Positions 49,009-62,190 of a stretch of 64,000 nucleotides of DNA are shown here, in pieces (positions within the stretch are counted from its first letter, which is position 1; the number at the start of each line of letters is the position of its first letter). Both the position numbers and the translations under genes were made by a program. This stretch comes from Dolomedes plantarius. Taxonomy: Eukaryota > Arthropoda > Arachnida > Araneae > Dolomedidae. The stretch lies in contig OU015492.1 in NCBI GenBank assembly GCA_907164885.2, forward strand, positions 191,086,766 through 191,150,765, in the 5' to 3' direction. Under the pieces are notes generated by a model that was not told the DNA's origin, did no database searches, and worked only from the letters and a program-made list of their open reading frames with translations.

Positions 49009-49044
49009 CTATATACTATATATATATATGTGTGTGTGTGTGTA
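48961..49044. repeat. (TA)n-(TG)n microsatellite right of Tigger family B
   Basis: TA repeats with minor breaks to 49029, then (TG)~8 and a gtaa repeat. Confidence 0.93.
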
Positions 49045-50540
49045 AGTAAGTAAGTATATCCCCATTACATCACGTCCTTACATATAACCTGAAAGGGAAA
49101 ATTGCTCATGGCTGGAGCTAGACTCAGCCTGAAAGGGATAAAAATTAAATTGGAAGCAGTCGGGTAGAACGTTTATTAGAGCTAAAATACATCCGTTCAT
49201 TCCAGAAGAATGGCTCGGAATAATATCACCTTTCAACATTAAACGCGAGAGGGCGAGGTAGACATGTGACTTATTTGTAGGGTCAGTAGATTTAGGGGTT
49301 CAGGAAGCTAACTCACTCCTGAATTCTGACATATACACGTGTAGAAATGTAAAGGCATGCGATTCATGGGAAGTTCTGTGGCTAAGGTTTTAAAGTGATA
49401 AATTAATATTACTGGGGATTGGATTTAGGAAAAGGAGTTTTAATTCGGGATGGAGGGAATAATATTTAGATATTACATTACACACGCAAACAAACACACA
49501 GGAATTTGAAGATGAAGGAAAAACTTTAATCAATCATCTCTAAACCTCTAGTCATATTTATGTCTATAAGTCTTTCATGACCGAAATTTTTAAGCTTATT
49601 CATCAGTACTAATCCAATATGCAGTTGCCAGTATTAAGCCTGTAATCCAATGAGTAAATTACTCTACTCGCAACACAGTCTCATCATTGAAAAATTTCAG
49701 TGAAATCGAAAAATGTTTAAACTTTTCTTCATATAATTTTTGTTAGTTCTATATCATCACCTAATCCTGGGAATCACATTTAATTTTTCTTTAAATTGAA
49801 CTGCCATTCCATTTAGGATTAATTAATGCCTGTTATTCCAGTTTTAAAAATTCACGAAAGAGATGTCAGCGGTAACATCATACAATTGGAATTGCCAGGT
49901 AATAAAATACACGAGCTCTAAATATAACGTCAGCATTAATTTAACCTACAAGTAATTAAATCTATACATTAAACTAAAATACTGTTAATCTACAGGATTT
50001 TAAGCTAATATTTCTAGAAGAGGTATTAATATGAATTGTAGAAGACTCTTGTTTAGGCTTACTTGAACTCGTGTTCCACAAAGATGTAAAAGCAAATAAA
50101 CCAGAAATCACTTGGAGAATCACTTAACACGAAACCGTGCAATAACAGGAAACAAAAATTTTGGAAATGAAATTTTAATTTCTGGAATTAAATTAACATT
50201 GCACATACAACTATCTTTATTGCTCCATCCGGACAATTAATATAAAAATAGTAACGACTCTAGTCTGACGATGTACTATATCAAACATTGACGAAAGCAA
50301 GAAAAGTTGCAACATCTTTGCGTTCTTTCCTTACTTAGTTATATCTATAGATGAAAGCTAAGTTAATGGTGTGGTCATTGAAACTGAAAAACGCCCATTT
50401 CAGTAAAACTGAAGGGAGTTATTCCAAATAATGTTATCTGTATACAGTAGATGCTTTCTTTTTTTTTTGGGGGGGGGGGGGGTCATCAGGTATCTTACTC
50501 TCTTCACCGGACAATTACATCTCCGTGGTACACATTTCTA
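49045..50540. other. Non-coding stretch
   Basis: No gene. A T-run followed by about 13 G at 50458-50482 is notable and lies about 60 bp upstream of the retrotransposon fragment. Confidence 0.45.
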
Positions 50541-50547
50541 ATCACTC

Positions 50548-51118
50548 AACTGGATTTTAACTGATAGTCGTGCTTCAATTCAGCACCTCTCCAATAATGG
50601 ACTATTATTGGGGACCAGACTAGTCTGGACATCTTAGATTCTTCTTGACGCAATTTCTTCTGGACACACTATCCCTTTTCAGTGGATCCTTCCCATGTTG
50701 GGATTGACAGTAATGAAAGGGTCGACTTTTAGCCAGGATTGCTGCTGAGGAGTGCGGAACACTTGTGGGCTCTTACTTTTAGCGAGATTTACTCCTTAGG
50801 AAGACAGAACTAAACCATCTTTAGAAAAAATTCCTCCTACCACCCATCGTACTTTGAAAGAAGTCCGGATGGGTCTTTCCAGCTCAAGCATAGACAATAT
50901 TAAACAGCCATCTCGCGCTTCATGTGTGGCCATATTAGAGCATTCACTTTTCGGCAGGGTCAGAAGATCTTCCCGGAGGGTCACTGGTGCTCTGCCGACA
51001 TGGCCTCCCCTGCCCATCTTTTGGCTTGTTTAGGTTTTACAAAGAACGAGGTCCTTCGGGACCCTCTACTGTTTTTAGACTTTTTAGAAATTTTTGGTTT
51101 TATGGAGATTGTCTAGAC
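50548..51118 (+). pseudogene. Non-LTR retrotransposon RNase H domain and C-terminal tail, broken
   Basis: Readable pieces in three frames: NWILTDSRASIQHLSN (TDS holds a catalytic aspartate), SSGHTIPFQW, PSHVGIDSNERVDF (the SHVG..GNE..D signature of RNase H), LARIAAEEC, and then a 64-codon tail containing CSADMASPAHLLACLGFT and DPLLFLDFLEIFGFMEIV. The tail reads like those of retrotransposons I remember from spiders, which is memory and not a search. At least two frameshifts and several stops are present. No target duplication or 3' tail was located, so the ends are approximate. Confidence 0.82.
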
Positions 51119-54100
51119 TTGCTAGACAATCTGGGATTAGTTAAAAAAATCACTCAACTGCCTAGATGCTGCGCTCATGCGTTGATCAACTTCCCCACTA
51201 ACTCATTTTCTAGTTTATCTTTTACAATTTTTTGACACCCAAAATCATTTTGCGCACCAAGAACTGGACAGAATTATTATGAAGATATGGTAGAAAATCA
51301 CAGCGTAACTGAAAACCACTTGTTGTTCTTTCCTATACAAGTTTTCGGCACATCATTTGCTTTATTTAAACTTAGGGTTCACCAATGCTATTGAGGTAAA
51401 AAAACAGCTGCATCATTCGGAGGATTCTTTGCACAAACTTAGTAATAACAAACAACAAAACTACGAAAATAACGCTTTCATTCTTAGAATAGAATTAATA
51501 TGGGAAGTACAATAAATTATAGTCGTTGCGCCAGCTGCGTAATTAGGATAACGTTGACCTCAACCATACTGCTTCAAATATTGACAAATAGAAAAAAAAC
51601 CTGTAACATTTTGGGATTCCCCTATTCAGTTGCAGCCAGAGATGTTGGTTAAGTTCCCAGCTGTATCCACATGGACTCAAGCATTTTCACTGAAGTAAAA
51701 ATTCAAGCAATTGATTCATTAATAGTAACCCTTATATTAGCAAGTCTTTGATTCCGTACTTTTTAAGGTAGTTCTTTTTCACCAGAAGAATAGTTCCTCA
51801 AACCCTTTTATCTTCTTCACACAGCTGCCTAAAAGCTTTTCACGAGTCCACAAGTTAGTTCACTAATTTATGTTAGTTTCAGCTGTGAAATAATGTGTAA
51901 AAAACAATGTCATATAACTTTATTTTACTGTATGGTATAATAATATCTATAAAACGTTGTATATAAGGCATTGGGGACCTAACATGTGTATAAATGTATA
52001 CATGATGACATTTATTTCATTTATTCATATATATAATTTTATATTTATTAACTTTTTCATTGTTTCATTTAAGGAGTGACAAAAAGAATGAGCATAGACA
52101 TAATCAAAATCAAATATCGCCCTTAAATGCCTTAATATCGTAAAAAAAACATCAAATTACAATTCTCAAGAGATTAAAAATTAATACATTGCAGTTTACT
52201 AGCATGATGTTCCATTTTGCTTGAAATTTTGCTAGTAAAATCATGTTCAGCTATACCTTTTGTTATAAGTTTATCAGCTATAAGTTTTGTTGCAACTACT
52301 TTAATATCTTAAACTGCAATACCTTTTTATTTTCTCTATTAAAGTTTTCATTTCTTCTTTTGGAGTTTCAGATTTTTAGACTTTTAATTAGTTGACATCT
52401 AACTAGATTACAATCAAGGTGGCTCATAGATAAAAATAACTGAAGCTTGGCTTTCATTTTGTGAACAGCATGCTCTATGGTCACGAAATATAAGCAATTC
52501 CTAACACAAATTTTCTATGACGACCGTAACACCCTGAGGAGACAAAAATGTGAACTAAAAATCCTGGAAAAATCTGATAAATTTTCCATATTACTGGTAA
52601 GAGCAATCTTATTTCACTCATCATGGAAATTTCTACTTTCCATAATTCTTTAAAATTTTTAAATGTATACAAGTGTTTCAAAAATATGTTATCTCCACCT
52701 CAGTTCTTCTAAAAAACTTAAAAGTTGGTTTAAACTTTAGAATCTCTAAAAATAAATGCTTGTTTAATAACACATATTCTTTGAACAAGTCAGTAGTTCC
52801 TGTTCATTGAATAATTGCAACATTGAAAAAAGTGTTGAAATATATAAATGAAGTCAATTTATCGCCAACGGATAATTTTTATTGCCCGTGGTGTGGTTAT
52901 AATTTTAAAAGTCGACTTCCGTGATTGACACCTCTTTCACAAACACAGACGTAACATTTTTTAGTGTGTGCGTTGGATTACTTCAAGCGGAGTGGAAAGT
53001 GTACATCTAATATTTTAATAACTTAGAATAAGTCGAAGCTGTCGGTAAGGCGAACGACAACTTCTTAATTAAAAAGTCCGCTCTAGAGAGTTTTCCACCT
53101 AAGCCTATGTTTGCCGAACACTTTTTTTCCCCTTCATTTTCCGAATTCCCCCATCCTTCTTTCTATTGCACTTTTTTTCCCACCTCCATGTTTGAAGTCG
53201 TATTAGAAGTGTATATTTAATTATTAAAAAAATAAACCCGCCTTCATACGTTTTACGCTTAATTTCTTCTCTCACGCTTACAGCATACTGAAAATTAAGG
53301 AAAATAAAAAAAGGAAAAAAGACCTTTCTTAATATCCCGAATAAGATTGTTGACATTGACGAAGTCCTCAATCTTCAAAGAACACGGGCTCCAAACTTCG
53401 TTGGTGGAAAGACCAGGTTTTTGGGATTTTTTTTATTGGCATCTCATACTTTAAAAGGGTCGACAGGGCTTATTTGATGTGGGAAAAGTCTGAGACTTGA
53501 CAACTTCGAGAGACTTGTTAATTAACTAGATTTTTTAGATGGATTGAAGGGATTTGGGAAATGGTAATTTCGGAACTTTTAAACAGAAAGTGTTAGGGAT
53601 TCTTTAGGAAAATTTTCGTTAACTTGGGGAAACTAAAAATTTCTAATATTAGGAACTAGAAATATAAAGTTAAATATATGAAAATGGGTTGAGCACTTAC
53701 ATATTTCTATTTGTCAAAAAATCATAGCAGATACACTTCTAACGAATTTTAAATATCATATATTAAGGCGTTGTATTATTTTAGAGCTTTAGAAATAAAT
53801 ATTAAAGAGCGTAATAGAGAAAATTTGGTAAGGAAATGAGGTATGAGAAAGCTGACGGCTCAGTTTGGATTTTGAAATGGAATTATATATTTTTATAACT
53901 TAAGAGTTATTAAGTTTTGTGAAGTATACTGTAGAAAAATTTCAGAAATATTCAATTCTATAGCCGAACTAATTTCATCTTAAGTTCAGTCTTTTTACTC
54001 TTCTGGTTTAATGCAGTTGAACTAAGCTTTCACTGGTTCGTCAAATGCTTGCATATTTGGTTATTTCTATTTTTAGCTTTGTGTACAAGCAGTATACTCG

Positions 54101-54155
54101 CTTGAATACCAGAATTTAAATTAGAGCATGGATGTGTTTTGATGTTACTAAGTTC
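51119..54155. other. AT-rich non-coding stretch
   Basis: Three kilobases with no supported element. 52060-52700 has a few open frames on the minus strand without motifs. 53040-53480 is a slightly GC-richer unique stretch with pyrimidine runs. Confidence 0.45.
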
Positions 54156-54392
54156 CCCAGATTTAAAATGTGGTAATACTATTTAAGACATTCAGGTAGC
54201 CAGTTTTTAACCATATATTATTTATTCAACTTATTCTTATATTATAAATGTAATATAAGAATAAGTTGAATAAATAATATATGGTTAAAAACTGGCCCAG
54301 ATTTAAAATGTGGTAATACTATTTAAAACATATTCAGGTAGCCAGTTTTTAACCATATATTATTTATTCAACTTATTCTTATATTATAAATG
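54156..54392. repeat. Direct-inverted-direct repeat, snap-back structure
   Basis: 54156-54250 (95 bp) is repeated at 54296-54392 with one 2-bp insertion and one substitution. Between the two, 54251-54296 is the perfect reverse complement of 54199-54244 (46 bp), with only taaatg separating the arms. The order X, inverted part of X, X is what replication template switching produces. A 46-bp perfect hairpin is expected to be unstable, so the event is young. Confidence 0.93.
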
Positions 54393-55163
54393 TTAGGGAG
54401 TGATCAGACAATGGTAGAGAGAGACAGAAAAACTGAGATTTCTATAAACTCAAAATATTATTACTGGACAGCGAATACATTTTACCTGTTTGTCTGACGA
54501 CATGTAGAAAGACCTTTTCGAAAGCTGGGAAAACTGGAATAAATGAAGATAACTAAAAAGATTTAATTAAGCTGTAATACAACTAAGATGGTCAAAGTTA
54601 AGTGTTAAGAAGGATGATGACTAATAATTCAACTTCGTTAATTCAACTACAAATTATAACTTATACTAAAACTGAAGAGGAGTGCTTTTAACAGTGTAGC
54701 ACCTATCTTTTAAGTGCATACTCTTTTCAGAGCTCCCCCTTTTAAAACCAAAATTTAAAATACAAATCTCCTGTTTAAGATTGTTATTCCTACACCAAGT
54801 CTCTCAATTCACTAATAAAAGTGCTTCTCCACAGCTTTGATATTTTTGGCAAACGTCAAAGTTTTATCATGGTTTGGATAAGCTACCTCCTCATTTGGCT
54901 CAAGAAACTCCCCCACTCTGTCTCATTGTCCTCACCATGAAAGAAGCTCTTCTCATGCAAACGTCTTTTCTTCTTTTTCCATTTTGCAGCTTCTTTACTT
55001 TGTGTTCCTGGAGAGAGAGTGAAGAGGTTGTTGAAGAATTTGCCTGCGTATACATCAACATAAGAGAGTGAACCTGAAATAATAGTTCATAAACCGAGGA
55101 AAACACATTAGGAAGTGTATTGTTCAATTCAATGTGGGGTTGATTAGGAATAATCATGACATA
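54393..55163. other. Non-coding stretch
   Basis: A 135-codon ATG-started minus frame (54900-55307) runs through the adjacent SINE and is judged spurious. A pyrimidine tract ending TTTTGCAG at about 54988 resembles a splice acceptor, but no coding follows. Confidence 0.4.
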
Positions 55164-55245
55164 CCTTAGCGGTGTATCGGTTAGCATATCTGTCTGGAAT
55201 GCAAAACCTCTCGGGTTTGATTTCGGGGGCCAACCAATTTTATTT
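55164..55245 (+). mobile_element. tRNA-like SINE head
   Basis: A box TAGCGGTGTATCGG (55167-55180), B box GGGTTTGATTT (55213-55223) and about 32 bases between them fit a tRNA-derived promoter. The body and tail beyond 55245 are not clear and no target duplication was found. Confidence 0.5.
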
Positions 55246-56118
55246 AAAAGTGTGAGATGGAAGTTTTTGAAAGTGTGTGACCGAATCATCAAAATATCTT
55301 TTAGCATCTGTAATATAGACCTGTATCTTCAATTATTTTAATCCCTTGAGTCAAAGCCACATTTTCCGCAGTCCTTAGTAAATTTGTGGCAGAAGAAATA
55401 AACGGTAATTTTTAATTAATTTGAGATTTTTCTACCACTATCTTTGTGTTAATACCATTATATCTTATCAATTTTTTATATAGTGTGCAAAATACGATCA
55501 CAGTCAAACATACAAAAGGTAAACAGAAAAGTAGTTAGTGAACTAACTTATGGACTCGTGAACGAAGCTTTTGTATTTGAGAATCTACTTCGTTAGGAGA
55601 AGTGGAGGTATTTAGATCCTGCGAAAAAAAATCCTCCTTTGAAACATCATTTATGTTTTAAAATACCTTATATGCGCCACTCACACAAACTTTATAATTC
55701 TGGAGATCACATCTTGTAACTTCTCTATGGTTTCATCTGTTATTTTTTTTTCTATTCAAACTCCGGCAAATGTCCAAAAAATAACTCTCAATTTTAGCTA
55801 CGGTCGAAATATCTAGCAGCAATTATAATACGGTTCAATTCTAATTTGTAGCAGAATTGATGTTTAAGAAATCTTTAATCAAACAGAAGGTACTCAGAGT
55901 TTGCACCAATTTACAAACGCATGCACTCGCACTGATGTATGCAGTTAACCGCAATAATAAAAATTATAAAATCTGAAATACTCACCCTATAATTAATAAC
56001 TATTAACGTTGAAATCTCTTGATTATGTATATATAGTTATTCTCCCATAGTTCCACCTAAAATATTTTTAGTCTGTTTAATGGGGTATTTAAGTTTATGT
56101 TTTCAATGGGAGTAGACG
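55246..56118. other. AT-rich non-coding stretch
   Basis: No recognised feature. Confidence 0.5.
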
Positions 56119-56387
56119 TAGTGATGCGACATCGATAACAAAACATCGATGTTTTGAAACATCGATATTCAATATTAAAACATCGATGCTAATAAAACAT
56201 CGCCCAAAAACCATCGATGTTTTTAAACATCGATGTTTTAGAATATCCATTTTTTAAAACTGGTTTAGTAACCTCTAACATTAATGTTTCTTCGGTTAGT
56301 CGTGTGTGTGTGTGGGGTGGGGGATTTAATTTTACCCTCTGATTGGGCTGACACAAATGACAAAAACTTGGTTGCTTTTGCCTTGGG

Positions 56388-56561
56388 CTACATTGATGAC
56401 TCAAAATTCTCGTTGTAAATATCGCCATGTTTTTCCTTTAAATGTCCAGGTAAATTCGTGGTATTGCCAGAATTTTTGAGGGACTTAAGACAAATATTGC
56501 ATTTCGCTAATTTGTCAGAGGTTTTGCAAAAATATTTCCAAACGGTTTTTTTAGGAGGCAT
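56388..56561 (-). pseudogene. hAT transposase N-terminal BED zinc finger, 57 codons
   Basis: ATG at 56559-56561 opens MPPKKTVWKYF, then CKTSDKLAKCNICLKSL, TTNLPGHLKEKHGD and a TAG at 56388-56390. The spacing CxxC (CNIC), then TTNLxxHLxxKH, is the BED-finger pattern that hAT transposases use to bind DNA. Beyond the TAG the frame continues with PKAKATKFLSFVSAQ, so the stop looks acquired. Too short for usual gene finders. The catalytic part is absent. Confidence 0.83.
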
Positions 56562-56777
56562 CTTACTAATAATATTAGCGTCAACTTATACAAAACCAGA
56601 ACAAAACAAAATCTAAAATGGCTGCTCTCGTGTATATACTATTTATAAAATAAAACCCCATCGAAGGTTCTGGAGTGTCAAGAACATTCCAAGCGCTCTG
56701 ATTGGTTCACTGGTTGTTGATTAACATTTGTCTGTTTGCTAAGGAATCGTTCCCCATTTTGTATTCATCCTTTACAG

Positions 56778-57856
56778 CAGGGGTTCTCAACCTTTCCGGC
56801 TCTGTGCCCCCCCTTTGAACACTGATGTGAGGCCACGCCTCCCCCCCACCACCACCAAAATATGTGGTCAATACAACTAGTACAATCGGAATTTGAAACT
56901 GAGGCTGGTTATTCAATGAAAATAAAGAATAGATAATTTCATACGCAAAGTTTAGTATTATTACACATATTTTAATTTGGAACCTATTATTATTAGAACA
57001 TATGAAATCAAAGAATTAAATACAGATCAAATTTATTTGAAGTAATCAAGGATCTAGGTTAGGTTGGCATGTAATACCAGTCACTTTCATAGCATTAATG
57101 AGAAGGCTGGCACTGTTTGTCCTTGACAAGTTTTTGAATATTAGGTTGTGACTGAGACAAAGCACATCTCAGGTCACTTTCAACTTCCAGACGTACGACA
57201 ATTATCGTGTTTTGACAATTACAACAACTATCGTGTACGACAATTATCGTGTTCGTGTTCATATGTCGAAAATAAATTAAGGTTACATTGTGACCGCAAA
57301 ATTGAGTACAGTAAATTATTAGTTTTACTTTCTATTACCATGTTTTTATTAACATGCTTTCTTGTTTGTGTGTGTGTTTGTGTGTTTGTCCAGTACAAAT
57401 CTTGCAATCCATTTTTAACTAACTTCCCGACTAGCTAGATATTTGAAACTTTAACAATGGCTCAGAACACGATGACAATGCATTTTTTAAATACTTTTAG
57501 CCATCTTTAAGCAGATTTTTACCATGTTCTTATTATTTTCAGTTAATTATGTTTTGTAGACTGGTGCAGCCATCTGTCGGCCGGGACGGGAACGAAAAGT
57601 TAAACGCAAGTTAACTTCCAATTAACTTCATTTTCTTTCCAGTTGATGGGATAATTTATCAAAAAAAAATTTTTCTAAGTATTTATTAAAACATAGAATT
57701 GGCAAGTTTATATGATTCAACAGAAAATTTAAAAACATGGTATATAAAAAGTTATTTTTATCTTGTAATTATTTTGCTTTTTTTAACCTTCATGCCTCCC
57801 CTGAAATTCTTCTACGCCCCCCCAGGGGGGCGCGCCCCCCAGGTTGAGAACCGCTG
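56778..57856 (-). mobile_element. Nested hAT transposon, 1079 bp
   Basis: Perfect 8-bp target duplication ctttacag at 56770-56777 and 57857-57864. The ends caggggttctcaaccttt and complement cagcggttctcaacctgg form the terminal repeat, followed by long C/G runs at both ends. The C-terminus of a hAT transposase is readable on the minus strand at 57095-57181. It lies wholly inside the hAT 56119-58088, so it inserted later. Confidence 0.95.
57095..57181 (-). pseudogene. hAT transposase C-terminal tail
   Basis: The frame ESDLRCALSQSQPNIQKLV followed by KDKQCQPSH and TAA is the conserved ending (DLRxAL..xPxIxxL) of one group of hAT transposases, including the proteins related to ZBED5 and SCAND3. 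Upstream RLEV is in frame, then repeats (gacaattatcgtgt) disrupt it. The dimerisation and catalytic region is missing. Confidence 0.8.
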
Positions 57857-58096
57857 CTTTACAGAATTCAGACTTACATTTACTGAGTGTGAAAATTATG
57901 CTACGTGGTAAATTTTTTTTATTATGGTACTTTTTCATTAAAAAAAAACATCGAGACAACGTAAAACATCGAGCACAAAACATCGATGTTAAAAAAACAC
58001 CGGCTTCAATAAATCGGTGTTTAGAACATCGATGTTTTTATCAAAACATCGATGTTTTGAAAACGTCGACATCGATGTCGCATCACTAAGTGGACG

Positions 58097-58622
58097 TAAC
58101 ATGCGAATTTTTCGATACACTCCACCTTATTACTACTTATATTTTTTGTTTAATATTAACTTTGTATACATACATAACATTCCGTTACGGTTGATTTCCC
58201 ATGGCGAGGCCCACTTTTAGGACAGAGCCGAGACTTGAACCTCGGAGCTTATTAAGCCATCCTAACTATGCGAGGAAGTCTCGTTTTCAATCCCATTTTT
58301 CTCCTATTACATTCTTCTTTTTTCTTGACGAAGGCAACACAGGATGTTTGACTTTATTTTTCTGTTCATATTATATCATTACTATATATTTGCATAGCAG
58401 TACATGATGGTCCATTTTCAGGTGCCGAGGGCTATTTCTAAACTTTTCTGTCAGGACGTAGACAAGAAACTTGGAAATGGCATGAAATTGGTCTTATAAT
58501 GCTGGCCCGGCTATGTGAGGAAGTATTCTTTACGATCCCCTTTTCCTCATATTCCAATTCCTTTATTCCATAGGCCAATTTCATAGGATATTGGCTGCAC
58601 ACTCTATTGATTTCCAACAGCT
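58097..58622. other. Non-coding stretch with weak tRNA-like text
   Basis: 58205-58280 on the minus strand has a B-box-like GGTTCAAGTCT and a poor A box. A similar gaggaagt block occurs again at about 58517. It may be an old SINE. Confidence 0.3.
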
Positions 58623-58730
58623 CTCTTTTTTTCTTGTGAATATCACAAGAAAAAAAGAGTGTTACTTCACAAGAAAAAAGATGTTTATCACAAAAAAAAG
58701 ATGTGTTACTTATTTACATAAGTAACACAT
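58623..58730. repeat. Cluster of hairpins and short repeats
   Basis: A 17-bp perfect hairpin (ctctttttttcttgtga at 58623-58639 with 58643-58659, 3-nt loop) is followed by partial direct copies of cacaagaaaaaa. A second perfect 12-bp hairpin follows (atgtgttactta at 58701-58712 with 58719-58730). Confidence 0.75.
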
Positions 58731-59875
58731 TGATAATGATTGATTAATGTGTTTTCTTCATTTCCAGTGGTCAAGAGCCAATAAAACGATATTCTGTCAG
58801 TCCGAAATTTGCGCCTTAGGGTGACACGCGGTCCCAATTAAGCACCCCAGGTGTTGCGAGCTATTTTACTCCTGATCAATTTCCTCACAGCTTTATTCGG
58901 ACGTATGCTTCAGAGTTGTGAAAACTTAATTTTTTCCCCAACGCGGATGGTACTTTATCATAAGCACATTGATCCATCCACACTGTGAATTTATCGGTTA
59001 CTTCATGACGGGAGTACCATACAAATGAACCAACACTGTTCCATATGAGTGGACAGCTCAGAAGGTCTACGCCTAATCAGGTATTCTAATCCAAGTCCTC
59101 TAAGTAGAAGATCGAGTCACCAACTACTGGACGGCTGAGATGCTAAATTGCTTATTAATAAATCTATTGTAATAAATATACTATAATTTTTTTTTTCACT
59201 TACTTAATTATTCAGTCAAATCAGACTTTTTTGGTGTTCCTACGCAAAAACAAAACCAGGCTATTTTTTTAGTGCATATTCAAATCACAGCTTCCATAGT
59301 ATCCAAATAAATGAATCCATAGCTTTTATTTACATCTTTTGATTTTTTATTTCATCTCACACAAAAGTATGAATCGTTTTAAGTTTTATATTTAAAGTCA
59401 TTTTTCTTAAAGAAAAAAACTATATCAGACTGGGCTAAATATATCCGATAATTACTAACTGACCCAGTGGTCAGATAATTAACTGACTCTTGTGCTACAT
59501 AATATAACACGCTTGCCAAGTTTTGCACTGTGTTTAACTAATGTATTTTTCTCTCTGAATAGGAATTCTTTTGATAGTTGTAAAAGAAGAAGGACACTGA
59601 AAAAATATACTGTCTTATGATTCAACAAATTATTTTAATAGTCCACTTTTCAGAAGGCATCTAACCGTATTTAATTTAGTTGTCAGCATTTTTGTAATAG
59701 AGAACATCAGTAGGTTTTCTTAACCATACATTTGAAAATAATTTTTTTTTTTTGAAAATATTTTCCCATGTACGCTATTGCTATTTATTTTTCACTGAAT
59801 TCTAACCATAGTTTTTAATAAAAATGTCTTGGTTTAGGACCGTCGTATTGGAGGATTATTTATTTATTTTATTGC
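58731..59875. other. Non-coding, GC-richer at its start
   Basis: 58780-59160 is unique-looking and less AT-rich, but without coding signals. The rest is AT-rich. Confidence 0.45.
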
Positions 59876-61301
<1,426 letters not shown>

Positions 61302-61428
61302 TAGCTGAAAACCCGTACTTCGCTACGGAGTACATTCAAATTAAATACAACGGTCAATGTATGCAATTCATGCCAAATATATATATATATCATATGATAA
61401 ATTCTACGATCAATGTATACAATTGATG

Positions 61429-61473
<45 letters not shown>

Positions 61474-62101
61474 AGAAAATCGTAAAGGATAATTTATAGA
61501 CAAAATAATGTAGAAGAAAGTATTCAAATTAAATCTAATATAAATAATACTAAAGAATATAGTACAGCTAATATAGTACAGTTTGTAGAACATTTCTTTT
61601 ACTGTATTTTAATATTTTTTTGGATAATGTCCAATCGTCTGCCGCATCAGCAAGGAAAAAAATATTTTTTGTTTATTTAGTTGTTATGCACGTGACGATA
61701 AATTTATTTAAAGTACCAGAAAAAGAAATCACATGATCAGCATTCAATAAATTAAATTCTAAAAATTTATCTTTAAAAATTCACCAAAAATCATAAAATG
61801 AAGGTAAAGATTCGAAAAAGATTTTATTTTAAAGGAATTTTTATGATCTTTCTTATGATATAAATTTTATAACCCTGAAATTATTATTTTAAATGCAAAC
61901 TTAAAGAAAGTCACTAAAACAGCTTAAAAATTTAATTTTAAAAAAATCTAAGAAGAATTTTTCAAAAATCTTTCTTAGTGCACCCCTACACCATTAGAAG
62001 AATCGCCATGCAAAATTTCAGCCCTTTAGGTCCAGCGGTTTGGTCTGTGCATTGTATGTCAGTCAGTGAGTCAGTTACGGCACCGTTTTATATATATAGA
62101 T
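61302..62101. repeat. Old interspersed repeat with ACTAGCTG...ATATATAGAT ends
   Basis: It begins actagctgaaaacccgtact and cgctacggag, and ends with ccctttaggtccagcggttt, cagtcagtgagtcag and ttttatatatatagat. Repeats with such a start and finish are scattered through many arthropod genomes; I know the pattern but not its class. It contains (TA)n at 61377-61390 and 61433-61469. The interior is AT-rich and non-coding. Confidence 0.6.
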
Positions 62102-62190
62102 AAAATTATGTGAGGTATTAAGTTGAAGTTCTGAAAAATTTTCCCTTTGTTGCGGGCGATGGTATCTTTCGATGCATTATCTCCTTAAAC

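Larger units (their letters stand above)
56119..58088 (-). mobile_element. hAT transposon with BED-finger fragment, interrupted by a second hAT
   Basis: Ends tagtgatgcgacatcgat occur at the left and, inverted, at the right (58071-58088). They are flanked by the 8-bp target duplication agtagacg / agtggacg (56111-56118 and 58089-58096, one mismatch). TAGTGATG-type ends and 8-bp duplications are hAT features. Many copies of aaacatcgatgttt crowd the two subterminal regions, about 56130-56240 and 57945-58075, as expected of transposase binding sites. The N-terminal BED finger survives on the minus strand. The nested hAT at 56778-57856 splits it; without that the element would be about 880 bp and so internally deleted. 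Confidence 0.9.

Noticed and set aside
52481..52681. 66-codon minus frame that looked like retrotransposon protein
   Set aside because: I could not match it to any known block; similarity was only in general composition.
54900..55307. 135-codon ATG-started minus-strand frame
   Set aside because: It runs through a tRNA-like SINE head and has no motif or protein-like conservation signal visible. Length alone is not enough.
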